A DNA stretch of 64,000 nt from Nocardioides panzhihuensis (GCF_013408335.1 NZ_JACBZR010000001.1:992001-1056000), one strand, 5' to 3'; counted from the stretch's first letter, positions 1 to 8,220 are shown. Notes: generated by a model from the sequence alone, not told the origin. A program made the numbers and translations.

Positions 1-441
1 CAAGGGCTGGTCCCAGGTGTCGGCCTTGCCGGAGACGGATGCGTCGGCTGCGTACGACATCCCGTAGTCGGCGTAGGCGTCACCGGCGCCGTCGGAGCCG
101 TTGGGCCCCTCGCCCTGGGCCTTGTTGGCCTCGAAGCAGGTCAGCGTCTGGTGGTGGATGTTGCCGAACGCGTAGTTGAGGTGGGTGAGGTCGTCGGCGA
201 CGCCGGACGTCTCCAGTTGCTTGAGCTTGAAGGCACGGCCGTAGACGCCCCACTGCACGAAGTAGCCGACGTTGCGGTAGCCGTTGATCGCGGTCGGCTC
301 CGCGGCGGCCGTCTTCAGCGATGCGCTGGACGGGGTGCTGGTGAGGGCGAGAGTGCCGGTGAGGGCGAGTGCTCCGGCGAGTGCGCCGATGAGAAGCCCG
401 GCTGTTCGGCGGGCTCTTCGTGGGGGAAAGGCGACATGCAT
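1..441 (-). CDS. Secreted GH18-type chitinase, N-terminal part (cut by window edge)
   Basis: Reads leftward off the window edge, so only the first 147 residues are seen. An arginine-rich start (PRRARRTAG) is followed by a hydrophobic Ala/Leu stretch to about residue 40, a signal peptide for secretion. The mature start (GYRNVGYFVQWGVYGR, then DLTHLNYAFGNI) is the first beta strand and helix of a glycoside hydrolase family 18 TIM barrel, as in Streptomyces chitinases. The catalytic DxxDxDxE motif lies outside the window. The ATG at 441 is preceded by GGAGG seven bases away, which fixes the start. Expected role: extracellular hydrolysis of chitin. It is divergent from the gamma-glutamyltransferase gene. 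Family assignment is strong; activity is inferred. Confidence 0.88.
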   Translation of the reverse strand, partial: MHVAFPPRRARRTAGLLIGALAGALALTGTLALTSTPSSASLKTAAAEPTAINGYRNVGYFVQWGVYGRAFKLKQLETSGVADDLTHLNYAFGNIHHQTLTCFEANKAQGEGPNGSDGAGDAYADYGMSYAADASVSGKADTWDQPL

Positions 442-516
442 GGTGACACCTCCGAGGTGATGGCTGGCTCGGGCACCAGGCGCCCGAATCGCCATTTGAT
501 GGTGGCAGTGAGTTTG

Positions 517-537
517 TTTGTAAGCAACCCTTACTAA
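517..537. promoter_or_regulatory. Inverted repeat in chitinase promoter region
   Basis: TTTGTAAG and CTTACTAA form an 8-5-8 inverted repeat (7 of 8 pairs) about 80 bp upstream of the chitinase start, in the AT-rich part of the divergent intergenic region. The position and symmetry suit a repressor operator. It does not resemble the DasR consensus of Streptomyces chitin genes. The regulator is unknown. Confidence 0.35.
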
Positions 538-616
538 TTAAGGAATTCCAGAACCTAATTCGAGCCGGACGGGAAAGTAGTACGTTCGACGAGCCGCCAA
601 TCTCTGGGAGATCGCC

Positions 617-2434
617 ATGCTCGGACGCCGCTCTGCAGTTGTCGCCACCCTGGCCGGAGGCGCGCTCGCCCTGGCCACCCTGGTCCCGTACGGAGGGGCA
701 GCCGCCGCTCCGCAGGAACGGCTCGTGCCGCCACCGAAGGTGCCCACCGCGGTGGGCTACGGCGGCGCGGTGGCGAGCGTCGACGCCGACGCGAGCCGGG
801 TGGGGCTGGAGGTGCTGCGCAAGGGCGGCAATGCGACCGACGCCGCGGTCGCGACCGCAGCCGCGCTCGGTGTGACGGAGCCCTACTCGGCCGGCATCGG
901 CGGGGGCGGCTTCTTCGTGCACTACTCGGCACGCACCGGTGAGGTGGAGACCATCGATGGACGGGAGAAGGCGCCGGCTGCGATGCCTCGCGACGCGTTC
1001 ATCGATCCCGAGACGGGGAAGGAGTATCCGTTCTTCCCCGACATGGTCACCAGCGGTGCCTCGGTCGGGGTGCCGGGCACCCCGCTGACCTGGGACAAGG
1101 CGCTGAGGAAGTGGGGCACGCGCTCGCTGGGGCAGTCGCTCGCGCCGGCCGCACGACTGGCGCGGCACGGCTTCGTCGTCGACGAGACCTTCCGTCAGCA
1201 GACCGTCGACAACGCCGAACGTTTCGCAGCGATCGATTCCACGGCCGAACTGTTCCTTCCGGGAGGATCCGCGCCCGAGGTGGGCAGCCGGTTCCGCAAC
1301 CCCGACATCGCGAAGACCTACGATCTGCTCGCCCGCAAGGGCGTGAAGGCCTTCTACCGCGGCCCGCTGGCGGAGGAGATCGCCGCGACGGTGGCCGCGC
1401 CGCCCAAGAGCGCCGATACCGACCTGCCGGTCCCGGCCGGCTGGGTGACCACCGAGGATCTCGCCGCCTACACCGCGCCCGACCGCGAGCCGACCCACTC
1501 GACCTACCAGGGCCTGGACATCTATGGGATGGCACCGCCGTCCTCCGGCGGCACCTCGGTGGGAGAGGCGCTCAACATCCTGGAGCGATACGACCTCGCC
1601 GGGATGAACGACACCGAGGCCTACCACCACCTGCTCGAGGCGAGTGCGATCAGCTTCGCCGACCGTGGGGCCTACCTCGGCGACGCCGACCATGTCGACG
1701 TGCCCGTCGAGGCGCTGCTCGACGACACCTTCGCCGCCGAGCGGGCGTGCACGCTCGACCCCGCGGCGGCGCAGCCGAAGCCGGTGGCGGCCGGCGATGC
1801 GTACGACTTCGACGGGGTCTGCGACGGCGCGACCGGTCCCGGTGAGACCGCCAAGGACACCGAGAACCTGGAGACGACCAACCTGACCGTGGTCGACCGA
1901 TGGGGCAACGTCGTCGAATACACGCTGACGATCGAGCAGACCGGCGGATCCGGGATCACCGTGCCCGGGCGTGGTTTCATCCTCAACAACGAGCTGACCG
2001 ACTTCTCGACGACCTACCGGGCCGACGACCCCAACCGGATCGAGCCCAACAAGCGCCCACGCAGCTCGATGGCGCCCACGATCGTCCTGTCCGAGGGCCG
2101 TCCGGTCCTGGCGGTCGGGTCGCCCGGCGGATCGACGATCATCACCACCGTGCTCCAGATCCTCGTCGAGCGGCTCGCGCGTGACCGGACGCTGCCGGAG
2201 GCGATGGCCGCGCCGCGGGCCTCGCAGCGCAACGCTGCGAGCACCGGCGCCGAGCCGGCGTTCATCGAGACGTACGGGCCGCCGCTGACATCGCTGGGCC
2301 ACCGCTTCGCCTCGACCGCCGAGCTCGGTGCGGCCACCGCGATCGAGATCGGCCCGGACGGGCTGCTGACGGCCGCCGCGGAGCCTTGGCGGCGGGGTGG
2401 CGGGTCAGCGCTGGTGGTGAGGCCGGTCGACTAG
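617..2434 (+). CDS. ggt: Gamma-glutamyltransferase (glutathione hydrolase), exported
   Basis: This 605-residue protein is the usual length for the N-terminal-nucleophile GGT family (EC 2.3.2.2). An N-terminal signal peptide with two arginines and a hydrophobic Ala/Leu core ends near AAAAPQ. The large-subunit motif GGNATDAAVA is present. The autocleavage site falls at ETTNLTVVD, where Thr420 would be the catalytic N-terminal threonine of the small subunit; the family usually has TTH, here TTN. Further family blocks are NNELTDF and KRPRSSMAPTIV. GGGAG precedes the ATG. The enzyme would cleave gamma-glutamyl amides outside the membrane. Its stop codon overlaps that of the convergent PLP-enzyme gene by three bases. 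Confidence 0.93.
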   Translation: MLGRRSAVVATLAGGALALATLVPYGGAAAAPQERLVPPPKVPTAVGYGGAVASVDADASRVGLEVLRKGGNATDAAVATAAALGVTEPYSAGIGGGGFFVHYSARTGEVETIDGREKAPAAMPRDAFIDPETGKEYPFFPDMVTSGASVGVPGTPLTWDKALRKWGTRSLGQSLAPAARLARHGFVVDETFRQQTVDNAERFAAIDSTAELFLPGGSAPEVGSRFRNPDIAKTYDLLARKGVKAFYRGPLAEEIAATVAAPPKSADTDLPVPAGWVTTEDLAAYTAPDREPTHSTYQGLDIYGMAPPSSGGTSVGEALNILERYDLAGMNDTEAYHHLLEASAISFADRGAYLGDADHVDVPVEALLDDTFAAERACTLDPAAAQPKPVAAGDAYDFDGVCDGATGPGETAKDTENLETTNLTVVDRWGNVVEYTLTIEQTGGSGITVPGRGFILNNELTDFSTTYRADDPNRIEPNKRPRSSMAPTIVLSEGRPVLAVGSPGGSTIITTVLQILVERLARDRTLPEAMAAPRASQRNAASTGAEPAFIETYGPPLTSLGHRFASTAELGAATAIEIGPDGLLTAAAEPWRRGGGSALVVRPVD

Positions 2435-3498
2435 CGGTCGATGCGGTCGAGAGCCTGGGCGAGGTCGTCCCACAGGTCGTCGACGTCCTCGATGCCGACC
2501 GACATCCGCACCAGCCCGTCGGGGACGGTCGCGGACTCGGTCTTCCAGCGGCGCCGGCGCTCGAAGGTGGACTCGACACCGCCCAGGGACGTCGCGTGGA
2601 CCCACAGCGAGGTGGCGTGGGTGAGGAAGTCGGCCTGCTCCGCGGTCGGGAGGACGGCTGCGAGCATGCCGCCGAACCCCGGGTAGCGGACCTCCGCGAC
2701 GGCCGGGTGCGCGGCCAGCCGCTCGGCGAGCTCCGCCGCGTTGGCGGCGGAGCGCTCGACGCGCAGGTGCAGCGTACGAAGCCCCCGAAGCGCCAACCAG
2801 GCCTCGAACGGGCCGGGGATCGCGCCGAGCAGATCGCGGCGGGCCTTGAGCACCTCCCACAGGGTGTCGTCGGAGACGACGACCGCACCCATGACGACAT
2901 CGGAGTGGCCGGCGATGAACTTCGTGGCCGAGTGGATGACGATGTCCGCGCCGAGTGCGAGCGGCTGCTGGAGCAGGGGAGTGGCGAAGGTGTTGTCCAC
3001 CACGACCCGCGCTCCGGCCTTGTGCGCGGCAGCGATGATCGCCGGCAGGTCGGCGAGCTGCATCCCCGGGTTGGTCGGCGTCTCGACCCACACCAGCGCG
3101 ACCTCGCCGTCGAGCTTCTCGAGCAGCTTCACGACCGCGGCGGTGTCGGAGAAGTCCGCGAGGCGTGCGGTCAGCCGGCCGCGCCCCTCGAGGTCGGCCA
3201 GCTGGCCGATGGTCCCCAGGTAGCTCTGCTCGGTCGCCACGACGACGGAGTCGTTGACCAGGTCGAGCAGCGTCGCGATCGCCGCGAGCCCGGAGGCGAA
3301 CGACAGCGCCCGCCCTCCCTCGAGGCGCCCGAGCGTCTCCTCGAAGGCCACCCAGGTGTCGTTCGTGTAGCGCCCGTACTCCTTCTCCCCGCCGGCCACA
3401 TAGGTCGAGGCCATCGTGATCGGTACGTTGAGCGGCTGGTCGGGCTCGTGGGCCGGCCGCCCGGCGTGGACGGCGATGGTGGCGGGCTTGTGATCCAT
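2431..3498 (-). CDS. Cystathionine gamma-synthase/lyase family PLP enzyme
   Basis: This 355-residue protein belongs to the Cys/Met-metabolism PLP-dependent family (MetB, MetC, CGL, MetZ). The active-site lysine is Lys193 in HSATKFIAGHSD. Other markers are YGRYTND near the start, FASGLAA (phosphate-binding turn), VETPTNPG and VVDNTFATP. It is slightly short of the usual 380-400 residues, with a compact C-terminus. The family interconverts cystathionine, homocysteine and cysteine, but the substrate cannot be told from sequence. It is divergent from the hydrolase operon across a 75-bp hairpin element. Confidence 0.9.
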   Translation of the reverse strand: MDHKPATIAVHAGRPAHEPDQPLNVPITMASTYVAGGEKEYGRYTNDTWVAFEETLGRLEGGRALSFASGLAAIATLLDLVNDSVVVATEQSYLGTIGQLADLEGRGRLTARLADFSDTAAVVKLLEKLDGEVALVWVETPTNPGMQLADLPAIIAAAHKAGARVVVDNTFATPLLQQPLALGADIVIHSATKFIAGHSDVVMGAVVVSDDTLWEVLKARRDLLGAIPGPFEAWLALRGLRTLHLRVERSAANAAELAERLAAHPAVAEVRYPGFGGMLAAVLPTAEQADFLTHATSLWVHATSLGGVESTFERRRRWKTESATVPDGLVRMSVGIEDVDDLWDDLAQALDRIDR

Positions 3499-3522
3499 GC
3501 GACCGAGCCTATGTGGCCGCTC

Positions 3523-3597
3523 GGGGTAACACGTCGTTCGTAGGTCTATCCGGTCGTTGCGAAAGGGCGAGTAGTCCTACGAACAGCGTGTTACCCC
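3523..3597. repeat. 75-bp palindromic element, 22-bp inverted arms
   Basis: The left arm at 3523-3544 (GGGGTAACACG... TTCGTAGG) and right arm at 3576-3597 pair at 20 of 22 positions around a 31-bp centre containing TTGCGAAAG. It lies between the divergent PLP-enzyme and hydrolase genes. Its size and symmetry suit a mobile REP-like palindrome; a divergent operator is less likely given arm length. Confidence 0.8.
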
Positions 3598-3666
3598 AGG
3601 GCGGCGGCACATCTCACGCGCCGTGCGGTTACGGGTCAGGGCATGGTCCCGGATAAGGTTGCGGCC

Positions 3667-4404
3667 GTGTTGACGACCCTGCTGGATGGACGTGCCTTCG
3701 GTGAGAAGCACGGCAAGGATGCTGCCACCGTCGTGGCCCTGCACGGCTGGGCGCGCAACCGCAGCGACTGGGGTTCGACGCTCGAGGGCCTCGACGCGCT
3801 TGCGCTCGATCAGCCCGGATTCGGCGCGACCCCGGCTCCGGAGACGGCCTGGGGAAGCAAGCAGTACGCCGAGTGGCTCGCCGAGATCCTCGAGAGGCTC
3901 GACCGCCCGGTGCTCGTCGGCCACAGCTTCGGCGGCCGGGTGGCCGTCCAGCTCGCCGCGACTCGTCCTGAGCTCGTCCGCGCCGTCATCCTCACCGGGG
4001 TGCCGCTGTTCCGTCCGAAGACCGGCGGCAAACCCAAGCTCGCCTACCGGATCGGCCGCTGGCTCCACTCCAAGGGGCTGATCCCCGAGGCCAAGATGGA
4101 AGCGCTGCGGGAGAAGTACGGCTCGACCGACTACCGCAACGCCAAGGGAATCATCCGCGACATCTTCGTGAAGGTCGTCAACGAGTCCTACGCGGACCAG
4201 CTGGCGGCCATCCCGAACGACCTCCCGGTCCGTCTGATCTGGGGCGAGAACGACACCGCCGCTCCGGTCTGGATGCCCGGCGAGGCCATGGAGATCCTGG
4301 GGGACAACGCGACCCTCGAGATCGTCCCCGGCTCCGCACACCTGCTCGACGCGGGGCTGGTCAAGAGCCTTCGAGGCGCCATCGACGAACTTCGTACGAA
4401 CTGA
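3667..4404 (+). CDS. Alpha/beta hydrolase
   Basis: About 245 residues with the alpha/beta-hydrolase fold. VALHGWARNRSDW forms the oxyanion strand-turn. The nucleophile elbow is GHSFGG. A late acid is likely in WGENDTAAP, and the catalytic histidine in PGSAHLLDAG. There is no signal peptide, so it should act in the cytoplasm. The GTG at 3667 follows AAGG by nine bases; an ATG at 3643 is an alternative that adds eight residues. It is the first gene of an apparent operon, 23 bp before a membrane-anchored Mur ligase homologue and then a Ddl-like gene, suggesting it processes a peptide or ester linked to their product. The substrate is unknown. Confidence 0.85.
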   Translation: MLTTLLDGRAFGEKHGKDAATVVALHGWARNRSDWGSTLEGLDALALDQPGFGATPAPETAWGSKQYAEWLAEILERLDRPVLVGHSFGGRVAVQLAATRPELVRAVILTGVPLFRPKTGGKPKLAYRIGRWLHSKGLIPEAKMEALREKYGSTDYRNAKGIIRDIFVKVVNESYADQLAAIPNDLPVRLIWGENDTAAPVWMPGEAMEILGDNATLEIVPGSAHLLDAGLVKSLRGAIDELRTN

Positions 4405-4427
4405 ATCTGAGGGGCTGAAGAAGAAGC

Positions 4428-5918
4428 ATGTGGATCGTCCTGGTCACCTCCGCGCTGACCCTGGTCTCGTACTACCGCTGGCTGCGGGTAGCCCAGCGTG
4501 AGCACTACGAGCCGACGCGACTGTTCGCGATCGAGTGGATCTGGATCAAGGCCCGTCCGGTCGAGGCGATCCTGCTCGGCGCGGTCGTCGTGGTCTGCCT
4601 GGCCTCGTTCGTGCTGCCCTACGGTGCGCTCGTCGGGGCGCTGCTGTTCGTCGGCTGGCCGGTCGGGATGAGCTTCGTGGGCGCCAAGCGCCTGGTCTGG
4701 ACGGATCGGGTCAAGCGCCTGGCCGGGGTGCTCTTCGTGCTCCACGCCCTCGTGACCGTCCTGATCGCGCTGCTGGCCCCGGCCGCCGCCGGCCTGCTCC
4801 CGGTCCTCGCGGTCCCGCTGTCCGAGGCGGCGCTGGCGATCATGTGGCCGACCGAGAAGGCGATGGCGAAGAAGTGGCAGGTGCAGGCCGCCGCCACCAT
4901 CAAGAAGGTCAACCCCAAGATCGTCGCGATCACGGGCTCCTACGGCAAGACCTCGACGAAGAACTACGCCACCCACCTGATGCAGGGGCGGTGGTCGACG
5001 CTGGCCTCGCCGGCGAGCTTCAACAACGCGATGGGCCTCTCCCGTGCGGTCAACGACCGTCTCCAGCCCGGCACCGACATCTTCGTGGCCGAGATGGGGA
5101 CCTACGGTCCGGGCGAGATCGCCGCGCTGACCGAGATCTTCCCGCCCGAGGTCGCCGCGATCACCACGATCGGCGAGGCTCACCTGGAGCGGATGAAGTC
5201 GCGCGAGACGATCGTGAAGGCGAAGTCGGAGATCCTCCCGAACGCCGCCACCGTGGTGCTCAACATCGACGTACCCGAGCTAGCTCTCATCGCCGAGAAC
5301 CTCCGCGCCAGCAAGCGCGTCATCGCCTGCTCCGCGGTGCCCGGCACCGCCGCTCAGGTCGTGGTGACAGACGGCGCGCTCACGATCGGCAACGAGACGT
5401 ACGCCGTCGAGCTGCCCGACGAGGTCGGGCACCCGATCAACGTCGCGATCGCAGTCGGCCTCGCTCTCGCGGTCGACGTCCCGATCGAGACGATCACCCA
5501 GCGGCTGGCGTCGATCCCCGGCACACCCCACCGGGCCGAGGCCAACAAGACGCCCGGCGGCGTCTGGGTCGTCGACGACACCTTCAACTCCAACCCCACC
5601 GGCGCCGCCGCGGCGCTCGCGAAGGCGAAGCGGCTGGCGGGGGAGGCGGGCACGGTGTGGACCATCACTCCCGGTATGGTCGAGCTGGGCACGGAGCAGG
5701 CCGCGCGCAACGTCGAGTTCGCGCAGGCTGCCACTGCCTCCGACAAGATGCAGCTGTGCATCGTCGGTCGCACCAACCGAAAAGCGCTGCGTGCGGGGGA
5801 CCCGTCGCGCATCCACGAGTTCGACAGCCGCAAGGCGGCAGCGGATCATGCTCTGACCGCGGCCAAGGAGGGCGACGTGGTGCTTTACGAGAACGACCTC
5901 CCCGACCACTACGCGTAG
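4428..5918 (+). CDS. Membrane-anchored MurF-like Mur ligase
   Basis: 496 residues. The first 140 hold four or five hydrophobic helices (about 1-16, 45-84, 99-140), which ordinary soluble MurF lacks. The rest is a Mur-ligase: P-loop GSYGKTST at 170-177, the MurF-like SFNNAMGLSRAV, a central block with TIGEAHLERM, and VVDDTFNSNPTG in the C-terminal domain. Mur ligases join an amino acid or peptide to a carboxylate with ATP; MurF adds D-Ala-D-Ala. The following gene is a D-Ala-D-Ala-ligase homologue 18 bp downstream, so the pair probably makes and attaches a dipeptide-like unit at the membrane. It is unlikely to be the housekeeping MurF. PgsB/CapB-like poly-gamma-glutamate synthesis is an alternative idea. 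Function is inferred. Confidence 0.82.
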   Translation: MWIVLVTSALTLVSYYRWLRVAQREHYEPTRLFAIEWIWIKARPVEAILLGAVVVVCLASFVLPYGALVGALLFVGWPVGMSFVGAKRLVWTDRVKRLAGVLFVLHALVTVLIALLAPAAAGLLPVLAVPLSEAALAIMWPTEKAMAKKWQVQAAATIKKVNPKIVAITGSYGKTSTKNYATHLMQGRWSTLASPASFNNAMGLSRAVNDRLQPGTDIFVAEMGTYGPGEIAALTEIFPPEVAAITTIGEAHLERMKSRETIVKAKSEILPNAATVVLNIDVPELALIAENLRASKRVIACSAVPGTAAQVVVTDGALTIGNETYAVELPDEVGHPINVAIAVGLALAVDVPIETITQRLASIPGTPHRAEANKTPGGVWVVDDTFNSNPTGAAAALAKAKRLAGEAGTVWTITPGMVELGTEQAARNVEFAQAATASDKMQLCIVGRTNRKALRAGDPSRIHEFDSRKAAADHALTAAKEGDVVLYENDLPDHYA

Positions 5919-5936
5919 GACCCAGGAGCTTTCACC

Positions 5937-7052
5937 ATGAGCGTAACCAAGGCCACCATCGTCTTCGGCGGTCCGAGCGCCGAGCACGACATCAGCATCC
6001 TCACCGGTCTCCAGGCCGAGCGGGTCCTCTCCGGTGCGGGCGTCGAGGTGACGTGCCTCTACTGGGCCCGCTCGGACAAGTGGTTCCTGGTGCCCGCCAA
6101 GCAGGAGGCGCGTGACTTCCTCGGTGGTGAGCCGAAGGGCTCCAAGGCCGTCGAGCTCCGTCTCGGCTCCGAGAAGGGCGACGGGTTCTACACCGTCGGC
6201 GGCTTCGGCGGCGGCAAGCGCCTGGAGACCGGCCCGATCCTCTCCGCCTTCCACGGTGGCGCGGGCGAGGCCGGCGGCATCCAGTGGCTCTTCGAGCTCG
6301 CGGGGTTGAAGGCCACGGGCGCCACCCCCGCCTCCGCCGCGCTCGGCATGGACAAGCTCGCCTTCGGCGCGGTGATGCTCAACGCCGGCTTGCCGTCCCT
6401 GCAGCGTGAGCTGCTCTCGCGCTACGCCACGCCGTCCTTCGAGGGCCCCTACATCGTCAAGCCGCGCTTCGGTGGCTCCTCGATCGGCATCGAGGTCGTC
6501 GACGACTACGAGACCGGCCTGGCGCTCCTCAACACCTCGCCGCACCTGCGTGCCGGCGCGGTCGTCGAGCCGTACCGCCCTGACCTCTTCGACCTCAACG
6601 CCTCGGTGCGCACCGCTCCCGAGGTCGCCGTCTCCGAGGTCGAGCGCCCGCTGCGCTCCGAGGAGGCGAAGATGTACGACTACTCCGCCAAGTACGTCCA
6701 CACCGACGGGCTGTCCTCGTCGCCGCGCGAGTTCCCGGCCCAGGTCGAGGAGTCGATCACCAAGCAGATCAAGGAGCTGTCCGTACGCGTCGTGGAGCTC
6801 ACCGGCCTGACCGGCATCCTCCGCATCGACTTCCTCTCCGACGGCAAGGGCGAGGTCTACATCAACGAGGTCAACTCCATCCCCGGAGCCCTCTCGCTCT
6901 ACCTGTGGCCCGACACCCCCGCCTCCGAGGTCCTCACCAGCGCCATCGCCGAGGCCGAGAAGCACATCCCCCAGGTGACCAGGAACTTCGAAGAGGGCGT
7001 CGCCCTCAAGGCCGCCGGCGGCATCGCCGGCAAGCTCACCGGCCTGAGCTGA
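5937..7052 (+). CDS. D-alanine--D-alanine ligase family ATP-grasp enzyme
   Basis: 371 residues with AGGAG before the ATG. The Ddl start motif FGGPSAEHDIS (Glu16), the ATP-binding KPRFGGSS (Lys175), Asp298 in LRIDFL, and Glu311/Asn313 in NEVNSIPG are all present, so the metal-binding residues are intact. The segment VVEPYRPDLFDLNASVR at 209-225 departs from the usual Ddl EEFI-G-E motif, which hints at a changed substrate. It forms an operon with the membrane MurF homologue and alpha/beta hydrolase upstream. Likely reaction: ATP-dependent dipeptide or depsipeptide formation. The true second substrate cannot be read from sequence. Confidence 0.87.
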   Translation: MSVTKATIVFGGPSAEHDISILTGLQAERVLSGAGVEVTCLYWARSDKWFLVPAKQEARDFLGGEPKGSKAVELRLGSEKGDGFYTVGGFGGGKRLETGPILSAFHGGAGEAGGIQWLFELAGLKATGATPASAALGMDKLAFGAVMLNAGLPSLQRELLSRYATPSFEGPYIVKPRFGGSSIGIEVVDDYETGLALLNTSPHLRAGAVVEPYRPDLFDLNASVRTAPEVAVSEVERPLRSEEAKMYDYSAKYVHTDGLSSSPREFPAQVEESITKQIKELSVRVVELTGLTGILRIDFLSDGKGEVYINEVNSIPGALSLYLWPDTPASEVLTSAIAEAEKHIPQVTRNFEEGVALKAAGGIAGKLTGLS

Positions 7053-7058
7053 GGCTCA

Positions 7059-7196
7059 CCGCTGGTCGAGCCGCCGGAGCCGCTAGGCGGAGGCGTGTCG
7101 AGACCAACACAGTCGTCTCGAGCGCCGAGGGGGCTGTGTTGGTCTCGACACGCTCGCTGGCGCGAGGGTCTGAACGAAGTGGCCCTCGACCAGCGG
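7059..7196. repeat. Nested palindromic repeat between convergent ddl-like genes
   Basis: Outer arms CCGCTGGTCGAG (7059-7070) and CTCGACCAGCGG (7185-7196) are perfect complements. Inside, GTGTCGAGACCAACACAG (7095-7112) pairs perfectly with 7134-7151, and the match extends two more pairs outward. It belongs to the GGTCTCGACACGCTCG-type REP palindromes seen again at 18276 and in part at 17103. It fills the whole gap between two convergent genes and may serve as a bidirectional terminator. Confidence 0.85.
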
Positions 7197-7205
7197 CGGG
7201 TGGCC

Positions 7206-8168
7206 TCAGCGGGCGAGAGCGCGCTTGAGGAGGGCGAGGGTGACCTCGCCCATCGAGGTGCCGTCGTGCTTGGCGGCGAAGGGGAAGACGCTGGTCTCGG
7301 TGGCGCCGGGGGTGATCGCGACCTCGAGGACGACGAAGGCGCCGTCGGGGGTGACCATGAAGTCGGTGCGGGAGATGTCGCGCATGCCGAGCAGCTCGTG
7401 GGCGCGGACGGCGGTCTCGCCGAGCTCGGTGAGCAGCGCGTCGGGGAGGTCGGGGCGGCCGAAGCCGACGAACTCGGCGGTGTAGCGAGCCGCGAAGTCG
7501 AACTCGTGGCCTTTGCTGAAGTCGATGGCGATCGGGGTCAGAGACTGCGGGCCCTCGTCGGTCTCGTGGACGACCACGGAGACGTCGATGCCGGCGTAGA
7601 AGCGTTCGATGAGCGCCTCGTCGCAGTAGGCGTAGGTCTTGACCAGGGCCGCAGGAAGGGCGGAGAGGCCGTCGACGCCGGTGACGCCGAGCGCCGATCC
7701 GCCGCGCGAGGGCTTGACCACGACGCGCTCGCCCATCCGCGAGATGACGTGCTCCATCAGCACCGGGGCGCCGACGTCGCGGAACGTCGTGGAGGAGAGC
7801 GAGACGGACTCCGGGACCGGGATGCCGCCGCGGCGCAGGAGCTCCCGGGCGGCCGCCTTGTCGAACGCGACCCGGCAGGAGGTGGAGACGGTGCCGACGT
7901 ACGGGATCCCGATCAGCTCCAGGAGCGTCTGGATCTCGCCGTCCTCACCGAACTGGCCGTGCAGCGCCGGCAGCGCCACGACCGCCTTGTCGCGTTCGAG
8001 GTTGTGCAGCAGCGCCCGGTCGAAGTCGTACGCCGCCACCTCCACTCCCAGCGCCGACAGCTCGCGCACGAGGTTGCGGCCCGAGGCCAGCGACACGTCG
8101 CGCTCGTGGCTCAGCCCGCCGGCGATGACGGCGACGGGCCCGGAAAGAGGAGGTGTGCTCATGCCCAT
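7206..8168 (-). CDS. D-alanine--D-alanine ligase family protein with altered metal-ligand position
   Basis: 320 residues, ATP-grasp Ddl family. AGGLSHERDVSL (Glu22), VVKPSRGGSALG (Lys152), Asp269 in RTDFMV and Glu282 in LEVAITPGATETS are recognisable. In characterised Ddl the motif is E-x-N-x-x-P-G, where Asn binds Mg2+; here that position is Ala284. It may be a paralogue with altered metal binding or substrate. An internal ATG at 8162 could also be the start. It is convergent with the other Ddl-like gene and lies beside the Lrp-domain gene and thiL, where actinobacteria often keep their housekeeping ddl. The altered motif makes its role uncertain. Confidence 0.82.
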   Translation of the reverse strand: MGMSTPPLSGPVAVIAGGLSHERDVSLASGRNLVRELSALGVEVAAYDFDRALLHNLERDKAVVALPALHGQFGEDGEIQTLLELIGIPYVGTVSTSCRVAFDKAAARELLRRGGIPVPESVSLSSTTFRDVGAPVLMEHVISRMGERVVVKPSRGGSALGVTGVDGLSALPAALVKTYAYCDEALIERFYAGIDVSVVVHETDEGPQSLTPIAIDFSKGHEFDFAARYTAEFVGFGRPDLPDALLTELGETAVRAHELLGMRDISRTDFMVTPDGAFVVLEVAITPGATETSVFPFAAKHDGTSMGEVTLALLKRALAR

Positions 8169-8174
8169 GGTTCT

Positions 8175-8185
8175 AACACAGTGTT
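8175..8185. promoter_or_regulatory. Short palindrome upstream of the second ddl-like gene
   Basis: AACAC-A-GTGTT is an 11-bp palindrome lying 7 bp before the start codon of the minus-strand gene. No Shine-Dalgarno is visible there, so it may overlap a promoter or operator of a leaderless message. Evidence is positional only. Confidence 0.25.
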
Positions 8186-8220
8186 GTAACGGACGGCCGG
8201 GTGGAGCCGTCAGTCCGATG

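Noticed and set aside
80..2302. Long minus-strand reading frame across the gamma-glutamyltransferase gene
   Set aside because: Arg/Gly-rich high-GC shadow of a clear family gene. The same applies to long opposite-strand frames over recG, smc, the DAK2 gene and the 1053-residue glycosyltransferase.
5937..8168. Vancomycin-resistance-type D-Ala-D-Lac cassette
   Set aside because: No vanH, vanX or VanRS-like genes accompany the ligases; the neighbours are a hydrolase and a Mur ligase.
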